A stretch of DNA of 64,000 bases from Candidatus Bandiella numerosa (GTDB lineage: Bacteria; Pseudomonadota; Alphaproteobacteria; Rickettsiales; Midichloriaceae): assembly GCF_029981845.1 (NCBI RefSeq), contig NZ_CP104164.1:186001-250000 (forward strand), given 5' to 3'. Made by a program: the position numbers and the translations under genes. This document shows, one piece after another, positions 44,139 to 51,849 of the stretch; position 1 is the first letter of the stretch; each line of letters starts with the position of its first letter. Below the pieces are notes generated by a model, which was given only the letters and a program-made list of their open reading frames with translations, was not told where the DNA came from and did no database searches.

Positions 44139-45077
44139 TTATAGTTCGTCAAAATAATCAGGAATAATTTCAACCATATTAGCGCAAAATTTATCAATTG
44201 AAGCTAGTGTAAAAATTTCACGACAGGTTACATACTGAATAAAATAATCTTGATCATCCTGCTCATATGCACTACCACAAACGGCTTTGATAATTGCATC
44301 CTTATATGCAACATCTACTTTTTTTAGTGTGTTACAATGCTGCTTATGTTCTGCAAAAACACCTTTAATAATATTCGTAAGTGCCGTTCTATCTGCCACC
44401 ATAGTAGCAAAGATACCGTCATTAAGATCATTTCCTTTATGTGTTTGAACTTCCTTACCTATTTTATCTAGGTATTTAAACTGCTTAATAACATCCATAG
44501 GAGAATATCCAGTTGTTCCATATTTATCAAACGTAACTACATGCGTTGGACTTATTTTATATTCAAGCGTTACTGCTTTTCCATCTTTATCCTTTGTTGC
44601 ATAATCTTTGGAAGAAGTTATAAGCCTGTACATAAAAAACTTATACCCTAAACTTGCATCCATAGATGGCGATATTGGAACTCCCATTACTTCCTCGTTA
44701 TGCAATTCTTTAACATAAAAAATCTTACCATCGTATTTCAAGCTACCTAAATTAGGATATATAATTCCACCTTGATCGTAAGCTACACCTATTGTTTTAA
44801 TATGATGTTTGATTTCGGAATCCAATTTTCTAGATAAGAATTTAAACGTTTGTCTTAACTCTGAATCTACTGCATCTATCTCAATCATCAAGTTGGAGGC
44901 ACTCCCTTTATAATTTTGTCCCGATGTTATAAGTCCTTTTTTAATATTTTCAACTGCAAAATCAGTCCTACTTAGTCCTGCTCCAGCAAGAACTACTTGT
45001 GTTTGCGATTCATCATGCTTAATTATTTTGTTGCCTTCGAATTGCTCATTATCTTGTGTTTTATATCCATTTGCCAT
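44139..45077 (-). CDS. Uncharacterised protein, first gene of the Sel1/J-domain operon
   Basis: I do not recognise this 312-residue protein. It is soluble-looking, without signal peptide or membrane helices, mixed alpha/beta, with stretches such as VVLAGAGLSRTDFAVENIKK and KISPTHVVTFDKYGTTGYS and five Cys, four of them near the C-terminus. The start is uncertain. ATGs exist at 45113, 45095 and 45077, but a near-consensus promoter has its -10 box over 45112-45117, so transcription should begin near 45105. That excludes the first ATG. It lies 21 bases upstream of the Sel1/J-domain gene and is probably co-transcribed. Confidence 0.7.
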   Translation of the reverse strand: MANGYKTQDNEQFEGNKIIKHDESQTQVVLAGAGLSRTDFAVENIKKGLITSGQNYKGSASNLMIEIDAVDSELRQTFKFLSRKLDSEIKHHIKTIGVAYDQGGIIYPNLGSLKYDGKIFYVKELHNEEVMGVPISPSMDASLGYKFFMYRLITSSKDYATKDKDGKAVTLEYKISPTHVVTFDKYGTTGYSPMDVIKQFKYLDKIGKEVQTHKGNDLNDGIFATMVADRTALTNIIKGVFAEHKQHCNTLKKVDVAYKDAIIKAVCGSAYEQDDQDYFIQYVTCREIFTLASIDKFCANMVEIIPDYFDEL

Positions 45078-45111
45078 ATTAATTTTCAAATTCATTTGGT
45101 TTATTGTGCGC

Positions 45112-45140
45112 ATAATATACAAAATCAACTTATTTGTCAA
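45112..45140 (-). promoter_or_regulatory. Near-consensus sigma70 promoter of the Sel1/J-domain operon
   Basis: On the minus strand TTGACA (45140-45135) is followed by exactly 17 bases and TATTAT (45117-45112), giving 6/6 and 5/6 matches at optimal spacing. It is the best promoter I found in the window. It lies between tRNA-Ile and the unknown gene and decides that gene's start. Expression is expected to be strong. Confidence 0.75.
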
Positions 45141-45275
45141 GAAATTATAAGAAAAAATAATTATAATTAGCGAGCCGAAAGCGCCGTCATGTATCTCTAA
45201 GATTCTTCTATACATCTATATATGGCCACTTTACCAAATATCAATTCTTCTGAATAAGTTTTGTTTTTCTTGAAA

Positions 45276-45352
45276 TGGTGGGACTTGTAGGACTTGAACC
45301 TACGACCACACCGTTATGAGCGGCGTGCTCTAACCAACTGAGCTAAAGTCCC
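45276..45352 (-). tRNA. tRNA with CAU anticodon, probably tRNA-Ile2
   Basis: A 77-base cloverleaf with encoded CCA. The acceptor stem is GGGACTT/AAGTCCC, the D-stem GCTC/GAGC, the anticodon stem CGCCG/CGGTG (one mismatch-type G-T pair) around loop CTCATAA, and the T-stem GTAGG/CCTAC. The anticodon CAU could be Met or Ile. The CTCATAA loop with a TGGTC variable region and TTCAAGT T-loop resembles tRNA-Ile2, whose C34 is changed to lysidine by TilS. It is not an initiator because it lacks the three-GC-pair anticodon stem. Confidence 0.9.
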
Positions 45353-45478
45353 CAGACCAAAGTAATTTATAACAATAACTTAATTTTATGTCCAGTACAA
45401 AGTGCGTCTAATTTCGTTAATCAATTTATACATATCTTGTTCTACAGTTTTGGAGATGTACTTGCGTTTCATTTTCTT

Positions 45479-45487
45479 TGATATAAT
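45479..45487 (+). promoter_or_regulatory. Extended -10 promoter of lysS
   Basis: TG-A-TATAAT gives a perfect extended -10 element ending 31 bases before the lysS ATG. There is no good -35 at 16-18 bases, which extended -10 promoters tolerate. It sits in the 166-base gap between tRNA-Ile and lysS. Confidence 0.45.
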
Positions 45488-45518
45488 ATAGGGAACAAAT
45501 TTAATATAGAACCATATA

Positions 45519-47090
45519 ATGCTGGATTATAACAATGTTAACTCTTGGGCTTTTCAAGAGGCTAAGTTGATACTAAATAAAATTAATAATTCTACACCTA
45601 AAAAGGGTTATGTTTTATTTGAAACAGGATATGGTCCTTCCGGCTTACCACATATTGGCACTTTTGGAGAAGTAGTCAGAACTAACATGGTAAGAAAAGC
45701 CTTTAGATATTTGTCTGATATTCCAACTAAATTATTTTGCATTTCAGATGACATGGATGCTCTTAGAAAGGTGCCTGATAATATTCCTAATAAAGAAAGA
45801 TATACTCAGTATATAGGATTGCCCTTAACAAACATACCAGACCCATTTGAAAAATGTGAAAGTTATGGTGATTATATGAATTCAAAATTGATAGAATTTT
45901 TGGATAATTTTAATTTTGAATACGAATTTATTAGTGCTACAAAATGCTATAAATCTGGTAAATTTAATGATTACTTAATAAAAGTTTTAGAGAAATATGA
46001 TGATATAATGAACATCATGCTTCCCACACTTGGTAAAGATAGACAAGAAACATACAGCCCTTTTTTGCCTATCTGTCAAAAAACAGGAAAGGTGTTGCAA
46101 GTCAAAATCACAGACAGAGACATTCAATCACGCACTGTAACTTATATCGATGAAGATAATAAAACTGTAGAGGTAAGTATTTTAGATGGTAAATGCAAAT
46201 TACAGTGGAAACCAGATTTCGTAATGAGATGGGTAGCGCTTGATGTTGATTATGAAATTTATGGAAAAGACATTCAAGCAAATGCAGAAATTTATGATAA
46301 AATTTGCACGGTATTAGGTAAAACACCTCCCCATCAAATGTCGTACGAACTGTTTCTGGATGAAAATAGTCAAAAAATTTCTAAATCTAAAGGTAATGGA
46401 TTATCAATATATGATTGGCTAAAATATGGAAATCAAGAAAGTTTAAAGCTTTTTATGTACCAATCACCTAAAAAAGCAAAAAAGCTACATTATGATATTA
46501 TACCTAAAATTTTTGATGAATATTTACTATATCTTGAAAAATTCAACCAAGAAATTGATATAAATAAAAGATTATCAAATCCTATATTTTATATACATAA
46601 CGACGATGCTCCAAATATTAACCTTGGTAAAATAAACTTTTCATTATTATTAAATCTTGTGAATGCCTGCAATACAGACAATAAAGATGTTATATGGGGC
46701 TATATCAAAAATCTAAACGAAGATATTGATGATAGCACTCATGCTTATATTAATTCAATGATTGCTTACGCAATTAATTATTTTCAGGATTTTGTAAAGC
46801 CGAAAAAGGAATACAAAATACCTAATGAAGCAGAAGTGAAGTTATTAAAATATTTGTTTGAAGCTCTAAAAACGGTAAAGGATGATGCAGAAGAAATTCA
46901 AAATGCAGTGTATCAAATAAGTAAAGAGCATGACATCCCTTTAAAGCAATGGTTTCAGTTACTTTATGAGATCCTTTTAGGGACGAAAGAAGGACCGAGA
47001 ATTGGAACTTTCATTAAATTATATGGATTGAATGAGGTAAAAAAATTGATTGCAGACAAAATCAATGCTAATCCTGAAAATATACATTAG
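45519..47090 (+). CDS. lysS: Class I lysyl-tRNA synthetase
   Basis: This charges tRNA-Lys using the archaeal-type class I enzyme, which Rickettsiales and other alphaproteobacteria have instead of the class II form. The 523 residues contain the HIGH-like motif in GPSGLPHIGTFGEV (HIG at 45-47), CISDDMDALRKVP, WKPDFVMRWVALDVDYEIYG, and KISKS (286-290, followed by GNGLS). The C-terminal alpha-helical anticodon-binding region closes the protein. The gene stands alone between tRNA-Ile and pdhA. The class assignment is unambiguous from the motifs. Confidence 0.97.
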   Translation: MLDYNNVNSWAFQEAKLILNKINNSTPKKGYVLFETGYGPSGLPHIGTFGEVVRTNMVRKAFRYLSDIPTKLFCISDDMDALRKVPDNIPNKERYTQYIGLPLTNIPDPFEKCESYGDYMNSKLIEFLDNFNFEYEFISATKCYKSGKFNDYLIKVLEKYDDIMNIMLPTLGKDRQETYSPFLPICQKTGKVLQVKITDRDIQSRTVTYIDEDNKTVEVSILDGKCKLQWKPDFVMRWVALDVDYEIYGKDIQANAEIYDKICTVLGKTPPHQMSYELFLDENSQKISKSKGNGLSIYDWLKYGNQESLKLFMYQSPKKAKKLHYDIIPKIFDEYLLYLEKFNQEIDINKRLSNPIFYIHNDDAPNINLGKINFSLLLNLVNACNTDNKDVIWGYIKNLNEDIDDSTHAYINSMIAYAINYFQDFVKPKKEYKIPNEAEVKLLKYLFEALKTVKDDAEEIQNAVYQISKEHDIPLKQWFQLLYEILLGTKEGPRIGTFIKLYGLNEVKKLIADKINANPENIH

Positions 47091-47133
47091 ACCTATATTT
47101 TTACAATGTATGAGGGATTATTCATAACTATTA

Positions 47134-47162
47134 ATTATCTAAATTACCTATTTTTAGATAAT
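47134..47162. repeat. 10-bp inverted repeat between lysS and pdhA
   Basis: ATTATCTAAA (47134-47143) and its perfect complement TTTAGATAAT (47153-47162) are separated by nine bases. It is not followed by a T-run, so a terminator is unlikely. It lies 96 bases before pdhA and may be an operator or mRNA structure. Confidence 0.6.
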
Positions 47163-47257
47163 GTCTTGGTCAAAAATCATACTGAAATGTTGTTTTTATT
47201 GTAATTTAATATAGTATTCGTGCTATTATCTATAAAAATAGTAGTTTTTATTTTGGA

Positions 47258-48235
47258 ATGAGCAATAAAAATACATGTTTCACAAAGCAGGATTTAATTT
47301 CTATTTATAAAGAAATGTTATTATTGCGTCGCTTTGAAGAAAAAGCAGGGCAACTGTATGGAATGGGATTAATAGGAGGATTTTGCCATCTATATATCGG
47401 GCAAGAAGCTGTAGCCGTAGGTATAATAAAAGCCATAAACTCAGACGATACTATAATTACAAGCTATAGAGATCATGGATTGATGTTAGCTAAAGGAGCA
47501 TGTCCTAAGAGCATCATGGCAGAACTATTAGGGAAAGCTACTGGTTGTTCAAAAGGTAAGGGTGGCTCGATGCACATGTTTGATCTAGAAAAAGGGTTTT
47601 ATGGTGGACATGGAATTGTTGGAGCGCAAGTATCCATTGGCACAGGATTGGGTTTTGCACATAAATATAAAGAAAATAATTGCATTTCTGTAACAATTTA
47701 TGGTGATGGAGCATGTCATCAAGGACAGGTATATGAGTCATTTAATATGGCAAAACTTTGGGGATTACCGGTGCTATACATTATTGAAAATAACGAATAT
47801 GGAATGGGCACTTCAGTTGAAAGAGCTTCAAGTATAAAAGATTTATATAAAAGAGGTGAATCTTTTGGGATAGAGGGGAAACAAGTCAATGGAATGGATT
47901 TTTTTGAAGTTTATGAGGCAGTGAAAGAAGCTTCAGATTTCATTAGGAAAAACCAAATTCCATTTTTATTAGAATTAAAAACCTATAGATATAGAGGTCA
48001 TTCTATGTCTGATCCAGCTAAATATAGAGCTAAAGATGAAGTTGAGGATTATAAAAAACATCACGACCCTATAATTTCCTTAAAAGAATACATATCAAAA
48101 ATCAACAAAAATGTGGAAGAAGATTTTAAAATAGTGGAAAAAGATGTAAAGGAAATAGTAAAAGAAAGTGTAGATTATGCGCAAAATAGTCAAGAGCCAA
48201 GTACGAATGAATTATATTCAAATGTATATAAATAG
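47258..48235 (+). CDS. pdhA: Pyruvate dehydrogenase E1 component, alpha subunit
   Basis: With the beta subunit this forms the thiamine-diphosphate E1 of the pyruvate dehydrogenase complex, producing acetyl groups for lipoyl E2. The 325-residue protein has FCHLYIGQEAVAVG, SYRDHG, the phosphorylation-loop region YRYRGHSMSDPAKYR, and the TPP-binding motif from GDGACHQG (149-156) to ENN (177-179). It is the short alphaproteobacterial/mitochondrial heterotetrameric type. The downstream gene is a flavodoxin-fold protein, then pdhB. E2 and E3 genes are not in the window. Confidence 0.97.
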   Translation: MSNKNTCFTKQDLISIYKEMLLLRRFEEKAGQLYGMGLIGGFCHLYIGQEAVAVGIIKAINSDDTIITSYRDHGLMLAKGACPKSIMAELLGKATGCSKGKGGSMHMFDLEKGFYGGHGIVGAQVSIGTGLGFAHKYKENNCISVTIYGDGACHQGQVYESFNMAKLWGLPVLYIIENNEYGMGTSVERASSIKDLYKRGESFGIEGKQVNGMDFFEVYEAVKEASDFIRKNQIPFLLELKTYRYRGHSMSDPAKYRAKDEVEDYKKHHDPIISLKEYISKINKNVEEDFKIVEKDVKEIVKESVDYAQNSQEPSTNELYSNVYK

Positions 48236-48256
48236 AACGAGAGGAAGCTTATTTAG

Positions 48257-48814
48257 ATGAAAAAAAGAATAGCAACAATATACGATCACGAGAACTGTTT
48301 CACGAAAACGCTATCAAAATATATACACATAGGCATTCAATCTGAAAATGTTGAATCAAAAACCTACGAGGCAAAATTTATTTGTGAAAATTTACAGTTA
48401 TTAGATGAGGTTGATTCAATAATATTTGGCACGCCAACATATTTTGGAAATGTTTCAACTAATATAAAAAAACTTATGGATTCGACCGTTGATATTTGGG
48501 ATAATAAAGGGTGGAATAATAAAATAGCTGCGGGATTCACCCATTCATCTGCTTTAAGTGGTGATAAACTAGGGGCTTTGATGTCTATATTTATTTTTGC
48601 ACAACAACATGGTATGATGTGGATTGGAGTAGATTTAAAAAGTAATGAAACGCTAAAAAATTTCGATGTAAAATTAAATAGACTTGGTAGTTGGATGGGT
48701 TTAATGACAGAATCTCCGAGTAAAGATAAAGAGCCGGAAATAAATGTTAGTGACATAAAAACTGCAGAATATTTTGGAGCTAGAATAGCTAAGATAACAA
48801 AAAAATTTCAATAG
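48257..48814 (+). CDS. WrbA-like flavodoxin-fold protein between pdhA and pdhB
   Basis: The 185-residue product has the flavodoxin/WrbA layout: an N-terminal beta strand RIATIYDHENCFTKTLSKYI, then SIIFGTPTYFGNVSTNIKKL ending in the WrbA-like MDSTVDIW, then AAGFTHSSALSGDKLGALMS, QHGMMWIGV and a C-terminal helix. The phosphate-binding loop is atypical (YDHENCFTKT). It probably binds FMN and reduces quinones. It begins 21 bases after pdhA and ends 5 bases before pdhB, so it is translated within the PDH operon. Such an insertion is unusual; a role in the complex is only inference. Confidence 0.75.
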   Translation: MKKRIATIYDHENCFTKTLSKYIHIGIQSENVESKTYEAKFICENLQLLDEVDSIIFGTPTYFGNVSTNIKKLMDSTVDIWDNKGWNNKIAAGFTHSSALSGDKLGALMSIFIFAQQHGMMWIGVDLKSNETLKNFDVKLNRLGSWMGLMTESPSKDKEPEINVSDIKTAEYFGARIAKITKKFQ

Positions 48815-48819
48815 AGATT

Positions 48820-49812
48820 ATGAAAAAAATTACTATCAGAGAGGCGCTTAGAGATGCAATGGCTGAAGAAATGAGGCTTGATCAGAATGTTTTTATAATG
48901 GGAGAAGAGGTTGCGGAATATCAAGGTGCGTATAAAGTTACTCAGGGGCTTTTAGAAGAATTTGGTGCAAAAAGAGTGATTGATACACCTATCACTGAAC
49001 ATGGGTTCGCTGGTATTGGAATAGGAGCTGCATTCTCTGGTTTAAAACCAATTGTAGAGTTTATGACTTTTAATTTTGCTATGCAAGCGATTGACCAAAT
49101 AATCAATTCCGCCGCCAAAACTCACTACATGTCTGGCGGATTAATATCCTGCCCAATTGTCTTTAGAGGGCCAAATGGTGCGGCTGCAAGGGTGGGAGCA
49201 CAGCATTCACAATGTTACGCAAGTTGGTATGCACATGTTCCAGGTTTAAAAGTAATTGCCCCTTATTCAGCATCAGATCATAAGGGATTATTAAAAGCAG
49301 CAATAAGAGACCCAAATCCTGTGATATTTCTTGAAAATGAAATTTTGTATGGTGATGTTGACGATATATCAGAAGAAGAATTTGTGGATGAAATTGGTAA
49401 AGCAAAAATTGTAAAGCAGGGAAAGGATGTGACAATTGTTACTTTTTCTATACAAGTGAAGTTTGCATTGCAGGCGGCAAATGAATTAAAAAAATATAAT
49501 ATTGATGCAGAAGTAATTGATTTGAGAACGATACGCCCTTTAGATATTGAAGCTATTATAAATTCTGTCAAAAAAACTAATCGTATTATTACCGTTGAAG
49601 AAGGATGGCACTTTTCGGGTATAGGTTCAGAGATATCTGCACAAATTTCTGAACAGGCTTTTGATTATCTTGATGCTCCAGTGATGAGAGTAACCGCCAA
49701 GGATGTACCTCTACCATATGCACAAAATTTGGAAAAATTAGCCCTTCCATCTGTAGACGACATAGTAGAAAAAGCCAAAGAAGTTTGCTATAAAATCAAT
49801 AAAAATAGCTAA
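48820..49812 (+). CDS. pdhB: Pyruvate dehydrogenase E1 component, beta subunit
   Basis: The beta subunit completes the E1 active site and contacts E2. The 330-residue protein shows the transketolase pyrimidine-binding domain (MGEEVAEYQGAYKVTQGL, DTPITEHGFAGIGIGAAFSG, EFMTFNFAMQAIDQIINSAA) and the C-terminal domain (LRTIRPLDIEAIINSVKKTN, VEEGWHFSGIGSEI). It has no N-terminal lipoyl domain, which some alphaproteobacterial PdhB proteins carry. It is the last gene of the pdhA-flavodoxin-pdhB unit; a 115-base gap separates it from fliL. Confidence 0.97.
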   Translation: MKKITIREALRDAMAEEMRLDQNVFIMGEEVAEYQGAYKVTQGLLEEFGAKRVIDTPITEHGFAGIGIGAAFSGLKPIVEFMTFNFAMQAIDQIINSAAKTHYMSGGLISCPIVFRGPNGAAARVGAQHSQCYASWYAHVPGLKVIAPYSASDHKGLLKAAIRDPNPVIFLENEILYGDVDDISEEEFVDEIGKAKIVKQGKDVTIVTFSIQVKFALQAANELKKYNIDAEVIDLRTIRPLDIEAIINSVKKTNRIITVEEGWHFSGIGSEISAQISEQAFDYLDAPVMRVTAKDVPLPYAQNLEKLALPSVDDIVEKAKEVCYKINKNS

Positions 49813-49888
49813 CATATAAAATGACAAATTTGATAAATATATCATTTATAATAAATTCCGAAATTGACAAACCAAAAATTATAATTTA

Positions 49889-49904
49889 CTACTTTATTAA
49901 GTAG
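49889..49904. repeat. Small perfect hairpin upstream of fliL
   Basis: CTACTT and AAGTAG pair perfectly around a TATT loop, 24 bases before the fliL start. There is no T-run on either side that would make it a convincing terminator. A TTGACA (49864-49869) lies just upstream but lacks a matching -10, so the fliL promoter remains unplaced. Confidence 0.4.
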
Positions 49905-49927
49905 CAGGATAGCGTGATTTTTAATAT

Positions 49928-50443
49928 ATGGATTTGCAAGATAACGGTAGTAACGAAAATTTGTCAAAAGTAGAATTATCAGTGGATAAGCTGACAACTA
50001 GCAAGTATGCTAATAAAAAGGTGTTGCTAATAGCAGCGGTGTTGTTAATTGGAGCACCAATTTTGGGCACATTATTCTATAAATATAGCAAAATTAGGTC
50101 TATTGAGCACGAAGAGATGAATGAAAGTAAAAAAGCAGAAAATCTCTATTATGAATTAACACCTATAGTTGTTAATTTAGATACTAATAATCAGGAGAGT
50201 AAATTTTTAAAAATTTCTATCACACTTCAGTTTGACAATAATTCTAGCTTAGAAGCTGCCAAAAAATTAGAGCCAAGTTTGAGGGATGAATATTTTGTTT
50301 TTTTACGTCAGCTAAGACCTTCTGATGTTACTGGAGCGGTAGCGCTCTATAGATTAAAAGACAGTTTGTATATGAGGACAAATAAGATTATTTATCCTGC
50401 AGAAATTAAAGATGTATTAATTCACGATATAATTATTCAATAA
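49928..50443 (+). CDS. fliL: Flagellar basal body-associated protein FliL
   Basis: FliL is a single-span inner-membrane protein that surrounds stator units and stabilises motor torque. The 171 residues have a short cytoplasmic N-terminus, a membrane helix (about 36-54, VLLIAAVLLIGAPILGTLF), and a periplasmic SPFH-like domain with YYELTPIVVNLD, FLKISITLQFD and the C-terminal IKDVLIHDIIIQ. It heads a four-gene cluster with fliM, a DUF6468 gene and motE, a conserved alphaproteobacterial arrangement. Confidence 0.9.
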   Translation: MDLQDNGSNENLSKVELSVDKLTTSKYANKKVLLIAAVLLIGAPILGTLFYKYSKIRSIEHEEMNESKKAENLYYELTPIVVNLDTNNQESKFLKISITLQFDNNSSLEAAKKLEPSLRDEYFVFLRQLRPSDVTGAVALYRLKDSLYMRTNKIIYPAEIKDVLIHDIIIQ

Positions 50444-50468
50444 TTTTTTACATATGGTATTAAGTTAA

Positions 50469-51425
50469 ATGGTAGGCATAAATAAGAAAGCAGAATTCCA
50501 GCAAGATTTAAATCGCAGTGAAAAGAATTTCAATTTGCTGTTAAATAGCAAGTATGATTCTGTTCTGAATTTCCCATTGCTAAATCAAATATTCGATTTT
50601 TTACAGCGCAACCTTTCTAAAGTCTTAAAAGATTTTTTAAATTGTGATACAGGCGTTGAGTTTAGCGAAAACCAAAATGTTGAATTTGAGACAGCCACTG
50701 GCTCTATTCAATACCCCTCAATGATTGGAGTTATAGAAGTTGAAACCAGTGATAATTTTCATAAATCACTAATAATTTTTGAAAACCAATTCATTTATAC
50801 AATATTAGATATTTTACTAGGTGGAGGTGATTATAATTTTAAACTAAAGGTACAAGCACGACCATTTACACAAATTGAAAAAGGAGTGATAGAGGATTTT
50901 ACCAAAATCATATTAAGTTCAATAAATCACTCTTTTGGTAAGGTTTGTAATCTACAATTTAAATTTAAGAGACTAGAAAGTGGTCCGAATTCAATTTTAA
51001 TAGCAAGTCCAAAAGAATACTGTAAACTTCTTACGATGAGGATTAAACCTTTGAACAAAGATGTAGGATTTGTGAGATTATTAATACCCTGTTCAACGTT
51101 AAGTCCATACAAAGCTGAATTATCTAAAATTTCTCTAAAGGGAAAGGACCTAAAGGAGAAGGAGAAGTGGTTTCAATATTTTGAAAATGTGATTAATAAT
51201 TCTAAATTGAATGTTAAGGTGCAACATACAGAAAAGGTGCATCGCATGAAGGACTTATCAAATATTGGTGTTGGTAGCACAATAATCTTAAATAGAGTTA
51301 ACAATGAAAATTGGGATTTAGTTGTAAATGATTTGAAGGTTTCTGATTGTAAATTAGGTCAGATTAATAATAGAATAGCAATTGAAGTACTTGATCAGAT
51401 TGATGCTTCTAAATTCTTAGATTAA
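50469..51425 (+). CDS. fliM: Flagellar motor switch protein FliM
   Basis: FliM forms the C-ring middle that switches rotation. The 318 residues include the core motif DILLGGGDYNF and RPFTQIEKGVIEDF, and the C-terminal SpoA-like domain (about 235-315, with IGVGSTIILNRVNNENWDLV). The first residues (MVGINKKAEFQQDLNRSEK) lack the usual N-terminal CheY-binding LSQxEIDxLL peptide, so chemotactic switching may be lost or altered. It lies 25 bases after fliL. fliN and fliG are not in this window. Confidence 0.9.
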   Translation: MVGINKKAEFQQDLNRSEKNFNLLLNSKYDSVLNFPLLNQIFDFLQRNLSKVLKDFLNCDTGVEFSENQNVEFETATGSIQYPSMIGVIEVETSDNFHKSLIIFENQFIYTILDILLGGGDYNFKLKVQARPFTQIEKGVIEDFTKIILSSINHSFGKVCNLQFKFKRLESGPNSILIASPKEYCKLLTMRIKPLNKDVGFVRLLIPCSTLSPYKAELSKISLKGKDLKEKEKWFQYFENVINNSKLNVKVQHTEKVHRMKDLSNIGVGSTIILNRVNNENWDLVVNDLKVSDCKLGQINNRIAIEVLDQIDASKFLD

Positions 51426-51429
51426 ATAT

Positions 51430-51843
51430 ATGGAATTGATTTTAAATAGTGTTGTATTAATTGTACTCTGCTTGGCTATTGCTTATTGTTGGAAGTTAAA
51501 TAGTAAGATTCAGGATTTACAGAATAGTAGAGGTGACATTAAAAATTTAATAAAGAGCTTAGATTCATCTATCACCAGCGCCAATCATAATATTGCTGAA
51601 CTTAAAAACTTAACGGGTACGACTATTACTGAAATGTCTGGCTATATTAAACAATCTGAGGAATTATCTGGTGATCTTAGTTTTTTGATAGAAAGAGCTA
51701 GTAATTTAGCAGATGAGCTTGAGTTAAGTACAAATAAGGTATCTGCGTTAAATAAAAAAACATCTACTAGCAAGAGCTCCGGTTCCAAAACCCCTAGAAG
51801 TAAAGGCACCATTATTAGAAAAAAGAATTTAGAAAAATCATAA
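51430..51843 (+). CDS. DUF6468-type flagellar-cluster protein
   Basis: The 137-residue product has one N-terminal membrane helix (about 4-23) and a long coiled-coil (about 27-105, SLDSSITSANHNIAELKNL, SGDLSFLIERASNLADELEL), then a Ser/Lys-rich basic tail. Proteins of this layout sit between fliM and motE in many alphaproteobacteria and are annotated as DUF6468. Function is unknown but probably motor-related by position. It begins four bases after fliM and ends six before motE. Confidence 0.7.
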   Translation: MELILNSVVLIVLCLAIAYCWKLNSKIQDLQNSRGDIKNLIKSLDSSITSANHNIAELKNLTGTTITEMSGYIKQSEELSGDLSFLIERASNLADELELSTNKVSALNKKTSTSKSSGSKTPRSKGTIIRKKNLEKS

Positions 51844-51849
51844 CGTATA

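Noticed and set aside
45276..45352. Initiator tRNA-Met
   Set aside because: The CAU anticodon fits, but the anticodon stem lacks the three consecutive G-C pairs and the first acceptor pair is matched, so it is not an initiator.
48364..48756. Minus-strand 130-codon ORF
   Set aside because: Antisense to the flavodoxin-fold gene inside the pdh operon; codon and motif evidence favour the plus strand.
49864..49888. TTGACA followed by TATAAT upstream of fliL
   Set aside because: The two boxes are only about 10 bases apart, too close for a sigma70 promoter; the match is fortuitous in AT-rich DNA.
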